This document shows positions 14,247-23,398 of a stretch of DNA of 33,239 bases, in pieces. The DNA comes from JAZKFP01 sp040386355. Lineage in GTDB: Bacteria > Pseudomonadota > Gammaproteobacteria > Pseudomonadales > UBA6940. The notes under the pieces are model-generated. The model saw only the letters and a program-made list of their open reading frames with translations, did no database searches and was not told where the DNA came from. Made by a program: the position numbers and the translations under genes. Every line of letters begins with the position of its first letter. The stretch's first letter is position 1. Location of the stretch: contig JAZKFP010000042.1 of the NCBI GenBank assembly GCA_040386355.1, forward strand, positions 1-33,239, written 5' to 3'.

Positions 14247-16139
14247 CTATTGACGAAGAGAAGGAAATCGGTCGATGATTCTCTGAGCAACTAAGATTGA
14301 ACCATTTATATTTAAATGATTACTGTCTCGATAAAAGATATTTTCTTTATCATTCATTTTACAAATCGCATTATCGCAAAATATCGAATCTAGAGAATAA
14401 GATTGAATGTTATGTAATAACTTCATGTTTTTTTCTAATAAGATAAAAGATCTTATATCATCCGCAGATTTTTCTTTAAAACAATATGAGTTATTTCTTA
14501 AATACTCACCCCATTTGCATTTTTGTGCATGAAATTCAAATTTTGGCGCATTACTAATTAAATATACGTTTATGTCTTTAGATTTTAACTGAGCAATAGT
14601 TTTGGAAAGATTGGAGTTGCTTTCAGTTAAATTTTTATTGTGAATACGTCCAACCCAATCCGCTGCAATTATTACAGTATCTATACTTTTACTCTGAAAA
14701 ATTGAGTCAAAAACATGCTTAAAATTTTTTTCATTAGCGAAAGGAAGATTTGATCGTGTGTAATACGCTACATTCTTATTTTTTAAAATCGAAGCAAAGC
14801 CAATAAATAAGTGTTCAACGTGGCTATCACCAATTAACACAACTTCTACATTGTTATTAGGCTGAGATTGAAAACAACGTGTAATGCCGTATACCGATTC
14901 AGTCCTTTCAAAAATTTTATTATCTTTGCAATAATAAAAGTTTTCTTTCATAAAATTAAAAAAATAATTTTGACCTACATCCCCATTTAAACCAAAATTT
15001 TTAAACCTAGATTCAATACCTTGAGTGAGGTATATGAAAAATCCGGCACCCCCAACTAAAATCATTAACACACTTAAAATCATTGAATTTTTTTTAATTG
15101 AGTTAGTATATCGAATAGGTTTTTCAATACAATAAAATGTTAAAGCAGAAATTAGTATTGAAGCACCAAGAACTAACAACTTCTGGATATATGTAATTTC
15201 AACAAAATAATAACCAGCAAAAACTAGAAAAATCCAATGCCATAGATATAACGGATAACTTATTTTTCCGAACCAAACAAATACTGATGAAGACAACACA
15301 GATTTATTGATAATTGAATGTGAACCAACAGCAATTACCAGCATTGTTCCTATAACAGGCAACAAACTGCCCATGCCAGGCAATACCGAAGTGCTTTTAA
15401 ACAAGATGAAACTAACTACTATTGCAGAAATTCCCAAAGCTCCAAGAATATGTCTAAGAAATTTACCATATGGCCAGAAATCGGTTTTAATTTGAGTTAA
15501 TAACGCTCCTGCTAGTAACTCCCAAAAGCGAGACGCTGGAAAATAAAAATTTCCAGAAGAGCCAAAAGTACCAATAAACAATAATAGGAATGAAGCTAAA
15601 CACAATATTGTTAAAACAATCAAAATATTGAATCTTGTTTTATAAATAGTCCATAGCAAAATCGGCCAGAAAATATAAAATTGTTCTTCTATTGCTAAGC
15701 TCCATAAATGAAGCAAAGGTTTAGTCGAAGCATCTGTATCAAAATATCCAAGCTCAGACCATAAAACAAAATTAGAAATAAAAGTTGCACCAGCTAAGAC
15801 ATGTTTACCAAGAAATTGATATTCATAAGGAAACAGTAAAAACCAACCTAGAAGAAGACATGTGATAAGAACAAGAATTAAAGCAGGAAAAATCCGTAAA
15901 ACTCGTCGCATGTAGAAATGCGCTAAACTAAAAGTATTATTTTTAATTTTATTTAGTAGAATAGTTGTTATCAAAAACCCTGAAATGACAAAAAAAACAT
16001 CTACTCCTAAGAAACCACTAGTTATTGACTCGGGAAAAAGATGATATAGGATTACTGCAACAACTGCTATGGCACGCAACCCATCAATGTCAGGTCGATA
16101 TGTTAAATTATCGTATTGATTATTTCTTTGAAATTTCAT
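14247..16139 (-). CDS. OafA-type membrane O-acyltransferase fused to SGNH domain (next to assembly gap)
   Basis: A 630-aa protein of the same architecture as the one at 9114-11051 but clearly divergent from it. R-P-D-I-D-G-L-R-A-I-A is at 15-25, with a catalytic-type histidine in I-L-Y-H-L, and G-V-D-V-F-F-V-I-S-G-F and R-R-V-L-R-I-F-P further on. About ten membrane helices are followed by a single linker helix (~350-370). The periplasmic SGNH part has L-I-G-D-S-H-V-E-H and, near the C-terminus, R-D-S-N-H-L-N as the D-x-x-H block. The nucleophile serine is present. The ATG lies 17 bases downstream of the 10-N gap, so its upstream context is not known. It is probably a second O-acylation activity of the polysaccharide. 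Confidence 0.9.
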   Translation of the reverse strand: MKFQRNNQYDNLTYRPDIDGLRAIAVVAVILYHLFPESITSGFLGVDVFFVISGFLITTILLNKIKNNTFSLAHFYMRRVLRIFPALILVLITCLLLGWFLLFPYEYQFLGKHVLAGATFISNFVLWSELGYFDTDASTKPLLHLWSLAIEEQFYIFWPILLWTIYKTRFNILIVLTILCLASFLLLFIGTFGSSGNFYFPASRFWELLAGALLTQIKTDFWPYGKFLRHILGALGISAIVVSFILFKSTSVLPGMGSLLPVIGTMLVIAVGSHSIINKSVLSSSVFVWFGKISYPLYLWHWIFLVFAGYYFVEITYIQKLLVLGASILISALTFYCIEKPIRYTNSIKKNSMILSVLMILVGGAGFFIYLTQGIESRFKNFGLNGDVGQNYFFNFMKENFYYCKDNKIFERTESVYGITRCFQSQPNNNVEVVLIGDSHVEHLFIGFASILKNKNVAYYTRSNLPFANEKNFKHVFDSIFQSKSIDTVIIAADWVGRIHNKNLTESNSNLSKTIAQLKSKDINVYLISNAPKFEFHAQKCKWGEYLRNNSYCFKEKSADDIRSFILLEKNMKLLHNIQSYSLDSIFCDNAICKMNDKENIFYRDSNHLNINGSILVAQRIIDRFPSLRQ

Positions 16140-16156
16140 TTAATAGTTTTGTAATT

Positions 16157-16166
16157 NNNNNNNNNN
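16157..16166. other. Assembly gap (10 Ns)
   Basis: Ten consecutive N bases lie between the acyltransferase start (16139) and the hydrolase stop (16181). Ten is a conventional placeholder for a gap of unknown or estimated size, so missing sequence, including whole genes, cannot be excluded. The adjacent reading frames look complete on both sides. Confidence 0.95.
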
Positions 16167-16180
16167 GTATCAATTAAACA

Positions 16181-17311
16181 TTAATATTGAGAAATTTCAG
16201 ACGTGATAAAATCCATATGAGCCTTCGTCACATCATGTGCATAAGAATTTTTATCGTAGTTAAACTTAATAAAATTTGAATCCGATTTCAAAATTTCAGT
16301 AAGCTTGTTTTCCATAACCTTAGCCATTGAAGATCGAAAACAACATAAATCATTATCGATAAATAGAAAGGTGAGATTTCGTTGTTGTATTTGATGAATT
16401 AAGGCTAAATCATATAATGTAAAACTACTGATCAATCTAGAATTTCTCTGCTCCCAATCACCCATATTACTTTGAGATTTTTTTAAAACATCTCGTAACC
16501 CATGAGGAAATTTTCTTAACTCATAGGGAATGGTAGCTGAAACTAAAAAGGTATAATCAATTCTATTATCAATTGCAGAATAATGCGCAAGCGTCCAACC
16601 TCCACCTGATAGCCCTACCGCAAAAATCTTTAAATCTTTAGCCGATGAGTAATTTGTTAATGCTACATCGATCGCTTTCTTTAAAGGTGTAAAAAATAAA
16701 GATAGGGGATAATAATCTTTATTATTTTCCAAACATGAAAAACTTTGGTGACTACTAATTTCACAACTGCCTAAATTTTTTGGGAAATTATTTCCAGGAG
16801 ATAAGGGCATAGCAAAAGCTAATACATCACAGCCTGTATCAATAAACTTTTTTATTACATTCTCTCTAAGATGCGCACTTGCCCCATGCCCATCATGCCA
16901 AATAACTAAGCAATTTGAATTAGGCTGCATAAAATGCAGCACATTGGAAGAAAATCCCGACCCTAAGAAAACATTGATAAGTTTTACTTTAACTTCACTA
17001 TCAAAAAGCAGTTGAATATTTTTTGAATTGTCTGAATGAATTTCTTTGACTTTCACTTCTTCTTTTGAGAAATTAGTTAAGAGATTTTTTTCTAAATTCT
17101 GCACTACAGTTTCGATGTTTTCGCTTTTCTTAATTCTATAATCAAATTTTATGGAATTGATATTCTTTAAATTATTGTAGTAATCCACAATCAAAAATTC
17201 TGTATTTTTAATTTTTTTGTAAATGAATGAATTCTCAGAGCTATTAGTAAAAAAAATCACTAACAAAGTTAATGTTATGAAAATGGTAAAAGCTGTCTTT
17301 TTATTTATCAT
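16181..17311 (-). CDS. Membrane-anchored alpha/beta-hydrolase-like protein
   Basis: A 376-aa protein with one N-terminal membrane segment (residues 7-22) and a long, lysine- and asparagine-rich linker before the catalytic domain, so it probably acts outside the inner membrane. Alpha/beta-hydrolase features: an oxyanion-type loop I-W-H-D-G-H-G-A (137-144), the nucleophile elbow G-L-S-G-G-G at 233-238 (Ser235), an acid candidate in F-I-D-N-D (317-321), and a late histidine in Y-A-H-D (H359). The family name is not clear to me; polysaccharide deacylase or esterase activity is only a guess from context. The frame also allows a TTG 3 nt earlier; I use ATG 17311, which overlaps the upstream GT4 gene by 11 nt. 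The gene looks even more A/T-rich than its neighbours. Confidence 0.75.
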   Translation of the reverse strand: MINKKTAFTIFITLTLLVIFFTNSSENSFIYKKIKNTEFLIVDYYNNLKNINSIKFDYRIKKSENIETVVQNLEKNLLTNFSKEEVKVKEIHSDNSKNIQLLFDSEVKVKLINVFLGSGFSSNVLHFMQPNSNCLVIWHDGHGASAHLRENVIKKFIDTGCDVLAFAMPLSPGNNFPKNLGSCEISSHQSFSCLENNKDYYPLSLFFTPLKKAIDVALTNYSSAKDLKIFAVGLSGGGWTLAHYSAIDNRIDYTFLVSATIPYELRKFPHGLRDVLKKSQSNMGDWEQRNSRLISSFTLYDLALIHQIQQRNLTFLFIDNDLCCFRSSMAKVMENKLTEILKSDSNFIKFNYDKNSYAHDVTKAHMDFITSEISQY

Positions 17312-18395
17312 CAATCAGTTTTTTAAAGAATTCATGATGGAAATTTGAAGATGCTTCAAGTGAATAGTGGTTTTTAATTTTTGATCTACCTTTAACACCC
17401 ATAGCTTCAGACAATGAAACATCCTTGAGTAACTTAATAATGTAGTCTGCCAATAATGCTGTTTTACTTACTTCACACACATATCCATCTGAAGCATGTT
17501 GTACAAGTTCTGGAACACCATCAATTGCATATGCAATAACTGGTACATTGAAACTGAAAGATTCAAGAATTGAGGTAGGACACCCTTCACCCCACAACGA
17601 AGGCAATACAAAAAGTCGTGCGCGTTGTAACCAAGGCGTTACATCTGAACAAAATCCTTCACAGTGCACATTATCTTGCAAACTATTATTGATAATTGCC
17701 TGCTGAATCAAACCATTCATATCATCGCGACCAATAAATACAAATTTTGCTTCTGGTATTTTTGATACAACGATTTTAATTGCTTCTAAAAATTCACGAT
17801 GGCCTTTACGAGGATTTAAATTAGCAATGGTTAATATTTCACAGGGTCTACTTGATAAGAAAGGAGGTTCGACTGGAATTGATTCAATACCATTATAGAT
17901 AACCTGAATTTTAGATTCAGAAATTCCGCATTGATCAATTAACGTTTTTTTAGCCGCTTTTGAATTAGTAATCCAACCATCAATTAACCAAAAAGATATT
18001 TTTTCTACGAAACGAAAAAAAATATCGAGATGACTATCGCTTGCAGGATTCCAACGTACACCATGTACAATTTTTGTATGAGGAATTAGAAATTTAAAAA
18101 GGCGAATCCATAGCGATGCACGCACTCCACATACGTAAATAATGTCAACCGGTTCTACTTTGAGATATTTAAATAAACATTTAATAGAACTAAATAAACC
18201 ACTTCGTCCATGCGAAGCACCTTTACCTAAAACTATCGGATTAACTCCTTGAGAACGAACCCATTCACACCAAGGGCCTTCACTTTTCAAAGTAGCAAGC
18301 TTGTAATCAATTAAGGTTGAAGCGAGTGCCATGCGAGATAAACTACGTTCAGCTCCGCCCAGTTCACTACTGGAAAATACAATTAAAACTCTCAC
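17301..18395 (-). CDS. Glycosyltransferase family 4
   Basis: A 364-aa GT-B enzyme. The N-terminus has the classical F-S-S-S-E-L-G-G-A-E-R-S-L-S acceptor-side motif (7-20). The donor domain shows I-A-N-L-N-P-R-K-G-H-R-E-F-L near 192-205 and the E-x7-E motif in W-G-E-G-C-P-T-S-I-L-E-S-F, followed by G-V-P-E-L-V. It probably transfers a sugar to the growing repeat unit; specificity is unknown. The start is GTG, 6 nt after the methyltransferase stop. Its end overlaps the hydrolase gene. Confidence 0.92.
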   Translation of the reverse strand: MRVLIVFSSSELGGAERSLSRMALASTLIDYKLATLKSEGPWCEWVRSQGVNPIVLGKGASHGRSGLFSSIKCLFKYLKVEPVDIIYVCGVRASLWIRLFKFLIPHTKIVHGVRWNPASDSHLDIFFRFVEKISFWLIDGWITNSKAAKKTLIDQCGISESKIQVIYNGIESIPVEPPFLSSRPCEILTIANLNPRKGHREFLEAIKIVVSKIPEAKFVFIGRDDMNGLIQQAIINNSLQDNVHCEGFCSDVTPWLQRARLFVLPSLWGEGCPTSILESFSFNVPVIAYAIDGVPELVQHASDGYVCEVSKTALLADYIIKLLKDVSLSEAMGVKGRSKIKNHYSLEASSNFHHEFFKKLIDDK

Positions 18396-18401
18396 TAATT
18401 T

Positions 18402-19121
18402 TTAGGAAAGTGCCGGTCTTACTAAAACCGCGTAATGCGTGGACATAATTTTGCTGTATAAATCTAAACCTAAAATGTTAAGTGCCAAACGCTCAATTAA
18501 GCATTTTAACTTTGAGCTAAAAGGAGAAAAAGGCGCTGATGCGTAATGTTTTTCTCGAAGAATAATAAATCCATTTTCTTGTAGTAATTTTTTAAAAGAA
18601 TCTTTGGTCCAAAAATTAACATGACCTACAGGATTATCTGATTGCGCTCGACCGGTTAATGTGCAAATTAGATTTTGCATTAAGCACTTTTCTAATGGCA
18701 CTTCGAAAACAAATAATTCAGATAACGATCGTAATTCTTTTAAAATTTTTGAGGGTTCTGGTATGTGCTCAAGAACATGCGATGAAACAACTGCATCAAA
18801 TTTTTTATTACCAAGTGTGGTTTTAAAATCATCAAATTTTTTGTAGGTAAGCCCTGATCTAGCAAACATAGTATTTGCATTATCAATTCCTGTTTGGCTG
18901 ATATCTACGCCACATATTTCCTTTCCAAAACCGTTTTTGTGCATCCAATAGGTAAGAACTCCATTACCACAACCAAAATCTAATACGGTTTCCGGGATTT
19001 TTAAGGAATCCCAAACATTTTTAATTGCAGGAAATCGATCGCGTGCTGCTGCGTCAAACGAATACCGTTCTTTATAACTTACGTTCACCCAATAATTTTC
19101 GTATAGATTTGAAGTTTGCAT
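18402..19121 (-). CDS. SAM-dependent methyltransferase (class I)
   Basis: A 239-aa class I methyltransferase. Motif I is V-L-D-F-G-C-G-N-G at 47-55. An acidic post-I residue follows in C-G-V-D-I-S (69-74), and motif-III-like sequence is in F-D-A-V-V-S-S-H-V-L-E-H-I (108-120), typical of the Methyltransf_11/23 type. In this locus it probably methylates a sugar or caps a glycan chain, but the acceptor is not identifiable. It starts with ATG 3 nt after the GT2 stop. Confidence 0.9.
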   Translation of the reverse strand: MQTSNLYENYWVNVSYKERYSFDAAARDRFPAIKNVWDSLKIPETVLDFGCGNGVLTYWMHKNGFGKEICGVDISQTGIDNANTMFARSGLTYKKFDDFKTTLGNKKFDAVVSSHVLEHIPEPSKILKELRSLSELFVFEVPLEKCLMQNLICTLTGRAQSDNPVGHVNFWTKDSFKKLLQENGFIILREKHYASAPFSPFSSKLKCLIERLALNILGLDLYSKIMSTHYAVLVRPALS

Positions 19122-19124
19122 TTT

Positions 19125-20057
19125 CTAACCGTATTTTCTGATGAGTCCAATTTTTTTGGTAAAGCGCACAATCCAAGATCCGAAAGTGGGCCCCGCAATT
19201 AATACAACAGTTACGCCTAAGCTTTCTTTCCATAAATGAAAAGAAATCCCCTGACGCCAATTATTTAGTGCGCCCGCTTTACCACCAAAACGCTGATAAA
19301 TTGCGAGTCTTAGCAATTTTGATTGATACATACGTGGTGCATATTTTTTATATAAATCTCCATAGCGTCTCAATAGTTCATCATAGCAGCAAGAAGTTTC
19401 GACTGATTTTTTGGGTGAGTACCACATCGAGGAAACAGAACCCATTTGTGCATCGTGATACGTGCGCAATACTCGATTTGAAATGTAAAAAGGTCCATCA
19501 AGTGCAAAATTAATATAGCTTACTACGCCGCACGATTTACGCATTTTTAAATCAAGATAGTTTTTATTTCGAATGTAATCTCCACGAAACATTGGAAGAT
19601 ATTCGCCAGAGTGGCGTTCGTTTAAAACATCTTCTAATGTTAAGAACCCGTTATAAGTTGGTTCTGACGCAGTGATCTGGCCTTTCGTATTTCGACATGC
19701 TGCATAACATACGTTAATTTCTACAGGCCATTCTTCTAGAATGTCTTGCAAAGTGATGGGCCAATTACTTACCATTTCATCGTCTGCATCAAGAATGATC
19801 ACAATCTCACCGCTTGACGCATTAATTCCAGTATTCCTACCAGCACACATGCCACGATTTTTTTCATGAACAACCAAACGTATATGTGAAAATTGTGCAA
19901 CAACTTTTGCTAATTCAATTGAATCCTGACTTCCATCATCTACAACAATGACTTCTACTGTCCATTGATCAGGTAATGATTGATTAAATACGGAATTCAA
20001 TGACCGAGAAATTGTTTGCGAGGCATTGTAGGCTGGAACGACAAATGAAATTAACAC
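19125..20057 (-). CDS. Glycosyltransferase family 2
   Basis: A 310-aa GT-A enzyme. It opens with S-F-V-V-P-A-Y-N-A-S, followed by V-V-D-D-G-S-Q-D-S (38-46) for nucleotide binding, N-R-G-M-C-A-G-R-N-T-G and the D-x-D-like D-A-D-D-E near 94-98. The C-terminal third has a short hydrophobic stretch (V-V-L-I-A-G-P-T-F) that may associate with the membrane. The start is GTG at 20057, overlapping the upstream GT4 stop by 7 nt (GTGTTAA), so translation is coupled. Donor and acceptor are unknown. Confidence 0.92.
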   Translation of the reverse strand: MLISFVVPAYNASQTISRSLNSVFNQSLPDQWTVEVIVVDDGSQDSIELAKVVAQFSHIRLVVHEKNRGMCAGRNTGINASSGEIVIILDADDEMVSNWPITLQDILEEWPVEINVCYAACRNTKGQITASEPTYNGFLTLEDVLNERHSGEYLPMFRGDYIRNKNYLDLKMRKSCGVVSYINFALDGPFYISNRVLRTYHDAQMGSVSSMWYSPKKSVETSCCYDELLRRYGDLYKKYAPRMYQSKLLRLAIYQRFGGKAGALNNWRQGISFHLWKESLGVTVVLIAGPTFGSWIVRFTKKIGLIRKYG

Positions 20058-21151
20058 GCAAAACGTTCCTTGATAATTTTAATACTATTTTTGCGGGCAG
20101 AAATTCGCCATGTTTCATCAACAATAAACTTTTCTATTGCTGCCTCAAGTTGTGATTCAAATAGCTTAGTATCACTATTTTGAATGTGTTGATTAATACT
20201 TGATAAATGATAGTAATATTTAGAAGGCATAACTCCATTCCAAATAGAAATGGGCGGAGTCAAAAGCGTGCCATTTTCATTTGGCCAAACCATTTCGTGA
20301 ATTGCGTAAATATCAGTCGCTATCACAGCAAGGCCATAAGATAGCGCTTCCAAAATCACCATTCCAAAAGAATCCACATAGGTTGGATGGATAAGTACAT
20401 CCGCTTTTGTCATAAATTCTTGATGAATTTGTTCACGCGTAAATTGTGCAGGATGAATATGAATACCTGGACAACTCTTTGCTAATGATTCGAATTTTTC
20501 TGGCAAATGAGTAATGATATCAAGATGTCCAGTGCCAAGTCGCTGATACACACGACTAAATGCTTTTAATAAAGCCTCGCCACCTTTCAGTTCAAATTGG
20601 GTTCCGACAAATAAAAAGCGGCATTCATTACTTATTTCAGGAAGTTCATGCACTACTTGAGATATTTTCGGATAGTGAACACTCGCTTTTAAATAAACTT
20701 GTTCACCAAATAATTCTTTTAAGGATAATCGACACGATTCGCTCATGCAGCGAATCTCTTTACAGCGTTTCGATAAAAGAATATTTTTAATAATCCATCG
20801 ATATAATGACATCGCTCGTAAATTATAACCCACCAGCGACCATGGATTATCGATATCAATAATAAATGCACCCGAAGCAATAAGCCCACCCCATACATAG
20901 ACTACGGAACTTAAAGGTGCAGATTTGGGACGAAATTTAATATTTAAAAGAGGTAATATTTGTTTCCACGGACGTTTAATTTTTACTTGTACAGCTTTAC
21001 TTTTTGGAACCTGTGCGCCAACTCGATTCACTGCAATTTCAGGATTACAAATATTACTTACTGGCCACCGACGTATGGTATCGAGTTGCCGATCTCGGAG
21101 ATAAGGATGGGGATAGAAAAAAACTTTAATTTGTATATTATCCATTAGCAT
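20051..21151 (-). CDS. Glycosyltransferase family 4 (GT-B)
   Basis: A 366-aa glycosyltransferase. The C-terminal donor domain is recognisable: F-V-G-T-Q-F-E-L-K-G-G-E near 184-195, then P-T-Y-V-D-S-F-G-M-V-I-L-E-A-L-S-Y-G, where Asp replaces the first Glu of the usual E-x7-E, and V-I-A-T-D-I. The N-terminal half is less typical. Two ATGs are possible: 21151 (used here, overlapping the wzy stop by 14 nt) and 21145 (overlap 8 nt, ATGGATAA); neither has a strong ribosome site, suggesting coupling to wzy. Confidence 0.85.
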   Translation of the reverse strand: MLMDNIQIKVFFYPHPYLRDRQLDTIRRWPVSNICNPEIAVNRVGAQVPKSKAVQVKIKRPWKQILPLLNIKFRPKSAPLSSVVYVWGGLIASGAFIIDIDNPWSLVGYNLRAMSLYRWIIKNILLSKRCKEIRCMSESCRLSLKELFGEQVYLKASVHYPKISQVVHELPEISNECRFLFVGTQFELKGGEALLKAFSRVYQRLGTGHLDIITHLPEKFESLAKSCPGIHIHPAQFTREQIHQEFMTKADVLIHPTYVDSFGMVILEALSYGLAVIATDIYAIHEMVWPNENGTLLTPPISIWNGVMPSKYYYHLSSINQHIQNSDTKLFESQLEAAIEKFIVDETWRISARKNSIKIIKERFAC

Positions 21152-22319
21152 GACTTAATGATTTAATTCTCATATGTTCTTGACGCAATGCAACAAATGC
21201 GAAGATAAGCATTCCCATACCATATTCAGTTGAAGAATATTGCCAACTTAATCCAGAAAAAATAATAGTAATTAAAGCAGCAATAGGAATTGGTGATTGA
21301 ATAAACTTAAGATAGATAAATGATTTATAAATCATCAAGATTAAAAAAATTCCAGAAATAATTCCATAGCTTACCAATATATCCGTATACATAAAATGGG
21401 TACCTGGACTATACGAAGCGCCAACACCAGAGTATGCATGACTTCGAGTTAGACCTTCGTTAATCAAATTCTGAAGCAGTTCACTGTCTTGATAATGTTT
21501 TTTAAATAATTCTGGACTATTAAACCCTATAGGTCCATGACCTAACCATGGCCTTTCCAGCAATGCAAGTACTGATGCAGAAAATAAAGATAATCTAGCC
21601 AGAGTTGAGACACTTTGTTCCCAGGAGAAAATATCATTAAATCGTGAAGGCATGACTACATAAAACATTCCAAGAATACCCAATAGCAAGATAACAATAG
21701 CTGCAGAAAATTTCATTGAACTAAAAAAAGTAATTTTTTTGGTTTTAGTAAATTGCATTATAAGGTATGCAATCATAGGAAGAAGAGCCTGTGTTTTACT
21801 TTTATATGCCGCCAACAATGCTGCCATTAAAATAAAAGTTATAACTAGTGCTGATTTCCCCTTTTTCATAGTATCAATAACTATTAAAACAGCAAAAAAA
21901 GCTGTAAAAATTCTTAATATTTGAAGATTAATTTCTAGTAGAAGATATTTAGCAACGATTTGCATAACCATTAGAAATATAAAACATATCCAAATATATC
22001 TGTGTTTTAAATCAGACTGATTTTTATATTTGCAAGCTGTCATCCAACCTAAAAATACACCTGTAAGATGTTGAATAAAACGAAGTAGTTGATCCAACCT
22101 AAATCCGGCATAAAGAAGAGAGTTTAAATACCCAATAAAAAATGAAGCAAGAATTCCTATAAATAATTTATCATTGAATATAAGAAGTAGATTGTTTGAT
22201 CTTTCATAAATCAAAATAAGCAACAATAATAAAAAAATAATTCCTGACGGAATACCAATTAGAGTTGAACATATAGCGAACAACAAAAATAAAAAATAAT
22301 TAATATAAATTTTAAACAT
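21138..22319 (-). CDS. Wzy-type O-antigen polymerase / O-antigen ligase family protein
   Basis: A 393-aa polytopic inner-membrane protein with about ten to twelve hydrophobic segments. It has the large periplasmic loop characteristic of the Wzy/WaaL family: G-H-G-P-I-G-F-N near 261-268, then S-H-A-Y-S-G-V and P-G-T-H-F-M-Y-T-D-I-L near 290-315, with the histidines expected in the loop. Position beside wzx and the glycosyltransferases favours polymerase (Wzy) over ligase, but the two cannot be separated by motif. The ATG at 22319 is preferred over a TTG 3 nt earlier. It overlaps the following GT4 gene. Confidence 0.82.
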   Translation of the reverse strand: MFKIYINYFLFLLFAICSTLIGIPSGIIFLLLLLILIYERSNNLLLIFNDKLFIGILASFFIGYLNSLLYAGFRLDQLLRFIQHLTGVFLGWMTACKYKNQSDLKHRYIWICFIFLMVMQIVAKYLLLEINLQILRIFTAFFAVLIVIDTMKKGKSALVITFILMAALLAAYKSKTQALLPMIAYLIMQFTKTKKITFFSSMKFSAAIVILLLGILGMFYVVMPSRFNDIFSWEQSVSTLARLSLFSASVLALLERPWLGHGPIGFNSPELFKKHYQDSELLQNLINEGLTRSHAYSGVGASYSPGTHFMYTDILVSYGIISGIFLILMIYKSFIYLKFIQSPIPIAALITIIFSGLSWQYSSTEYGMGMLIFAFVALRQEHMRIKSLSHANG

Positions 22320-22371
22320 CAACTTTTCTCAAAAATTAATCAATCAAGAATTATGTATTTGATCAACTAAA

Positions 22372-23394
22372 TTATTTTGATTTAAGCTCCTTAGAAATTT
22401 CATGGGCTAAAATTTCTGTGGCATGAGAATTTAAATGATGACTATCTTTAATAAAAACTTTATTTGCCGAATCAATTCCAAGGCAATACCTACAGGGGTT
22501 CACCAAAAAATAAGCATGAAAAGTTTCTTTCATTTTAGAGCGTATTTTTTCCATTTCTTTAGAGGTAACAAGTTTTTCAAAATTAGGTGGAACCCACTCA
22601 ATTACAAGAATGTTAAATCCGTAATTTTCCCCTAATTTTTTAATTTTTTTGAATGACTCATTTACGGATAAAATAGCAATTTTACCGATCTCACTATCTG
22701 GATTTTTTAAAATGTACACGGTTGCATCAGGAAGAATTTTTTTAATCTTTTTTGACTTGAAAAAATTTTGTACAACCCATTGAATTAGGCTTGAAGATCG
22801 CCATACGGAGCTTAAATTAGCATATAAAAAATTTGGAATCTTAGGCTTTATAAATTTATTTGAATCAGATAAATAGGAAAAACCTGGTTTTAAAGGTGAA
22901 TTTAATTCACTAATGTGATCAAACAAATCACTTTCATAATTAAATATAATTATCACATTTTTTGGGGTTATACCTTTTAATTTGATATAGCGCTCTAGCA
23001 GAAGAGCTTGTTGATATACTCCATGTCCGGTTACAGATAAATTTATCGTTCCTTGCTGAATTTGCTCACCAACTTTATAAGCTAATCTTGATTTTTTGGG
23101 TAGTTCCATACCCGCAACTAAACCATCACCTAAAATAATATTTTCAACTTTACCTTCAAAATTGTCTATGATTCCGTTTGAATCAAAATTTACTTCGTAG
23201 ATATTTTTTCCTGTTAAAAAAGTTACAGTCTTAGACTTGGGAGTTATAAACCCAATTTCTTTATCATACTCAAATAAGGCTGAATAAGAGACTGGATATC
23301 CAAGTTTCTTAAAAACTGTTTCACTTACTACTATTATCAAAAAAACAATGGAACAGAGAATAAAGGTTTTTTTTAATAGAGCTTTTAAATTCAC
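22372..23394 (-). CDS. Membrane-anchored SGNH-hydrolase-like protein lacking the nucleophile serine
   Basis: A 340-aa protein with an N-terminal membrane segment (residues 9-24) and a domain predicted to lie outside the inner membrane. The fold resembles the SGNH/GDSL hydrolases attached to O-acyltransferases. Block I is I-I-L-G-D-G-L-V-A-G (87-95), where G-D-S is expected, so the nucleophile serine is glycine (codon GGT at 23124-23122; AGT would be serine). A block III-like N-Y-E-S-D is at 152-156, and the terminal D-x-x-H is intact as D317-S-H-H320. It may be a non-catalytic relative, a binding protein, or contain a base error. The GTG start lies 4 nt after the hexapeptide transferase stop. 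Confidence 0.7.
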   Translation of the reverse strand: MNLKALLKKTFILCSIVFLIIVVSETVFKKLGYPVSYSALFEYDKEIGFITPKSKTVTFLTGKNIYEVNFDSNGIIDNFEGKVENIILGDGLVAGMELPKKSRLAYKVGEQIQQGTINLSVTGHGVYQQALLLERYIKLKGITPKNVIIIFNYESDLFDHISELNSPLKPGFSYLSDSNKFIKPKIPNFLYANLSSVWRSSSLIQWVVQNFFKSKKIKKILPDATVYILKNPDSEIGKIAILSVNESFKKIKKLGENYGFNILVIEWVPPNFEKLVTSKEMEKIRSKMKETFHAYFLVNPCRYCLGIDSANKVFIKDSHHLNSHATEILAHEISKELKSK

Positions 23395-23398
23395 TTTT

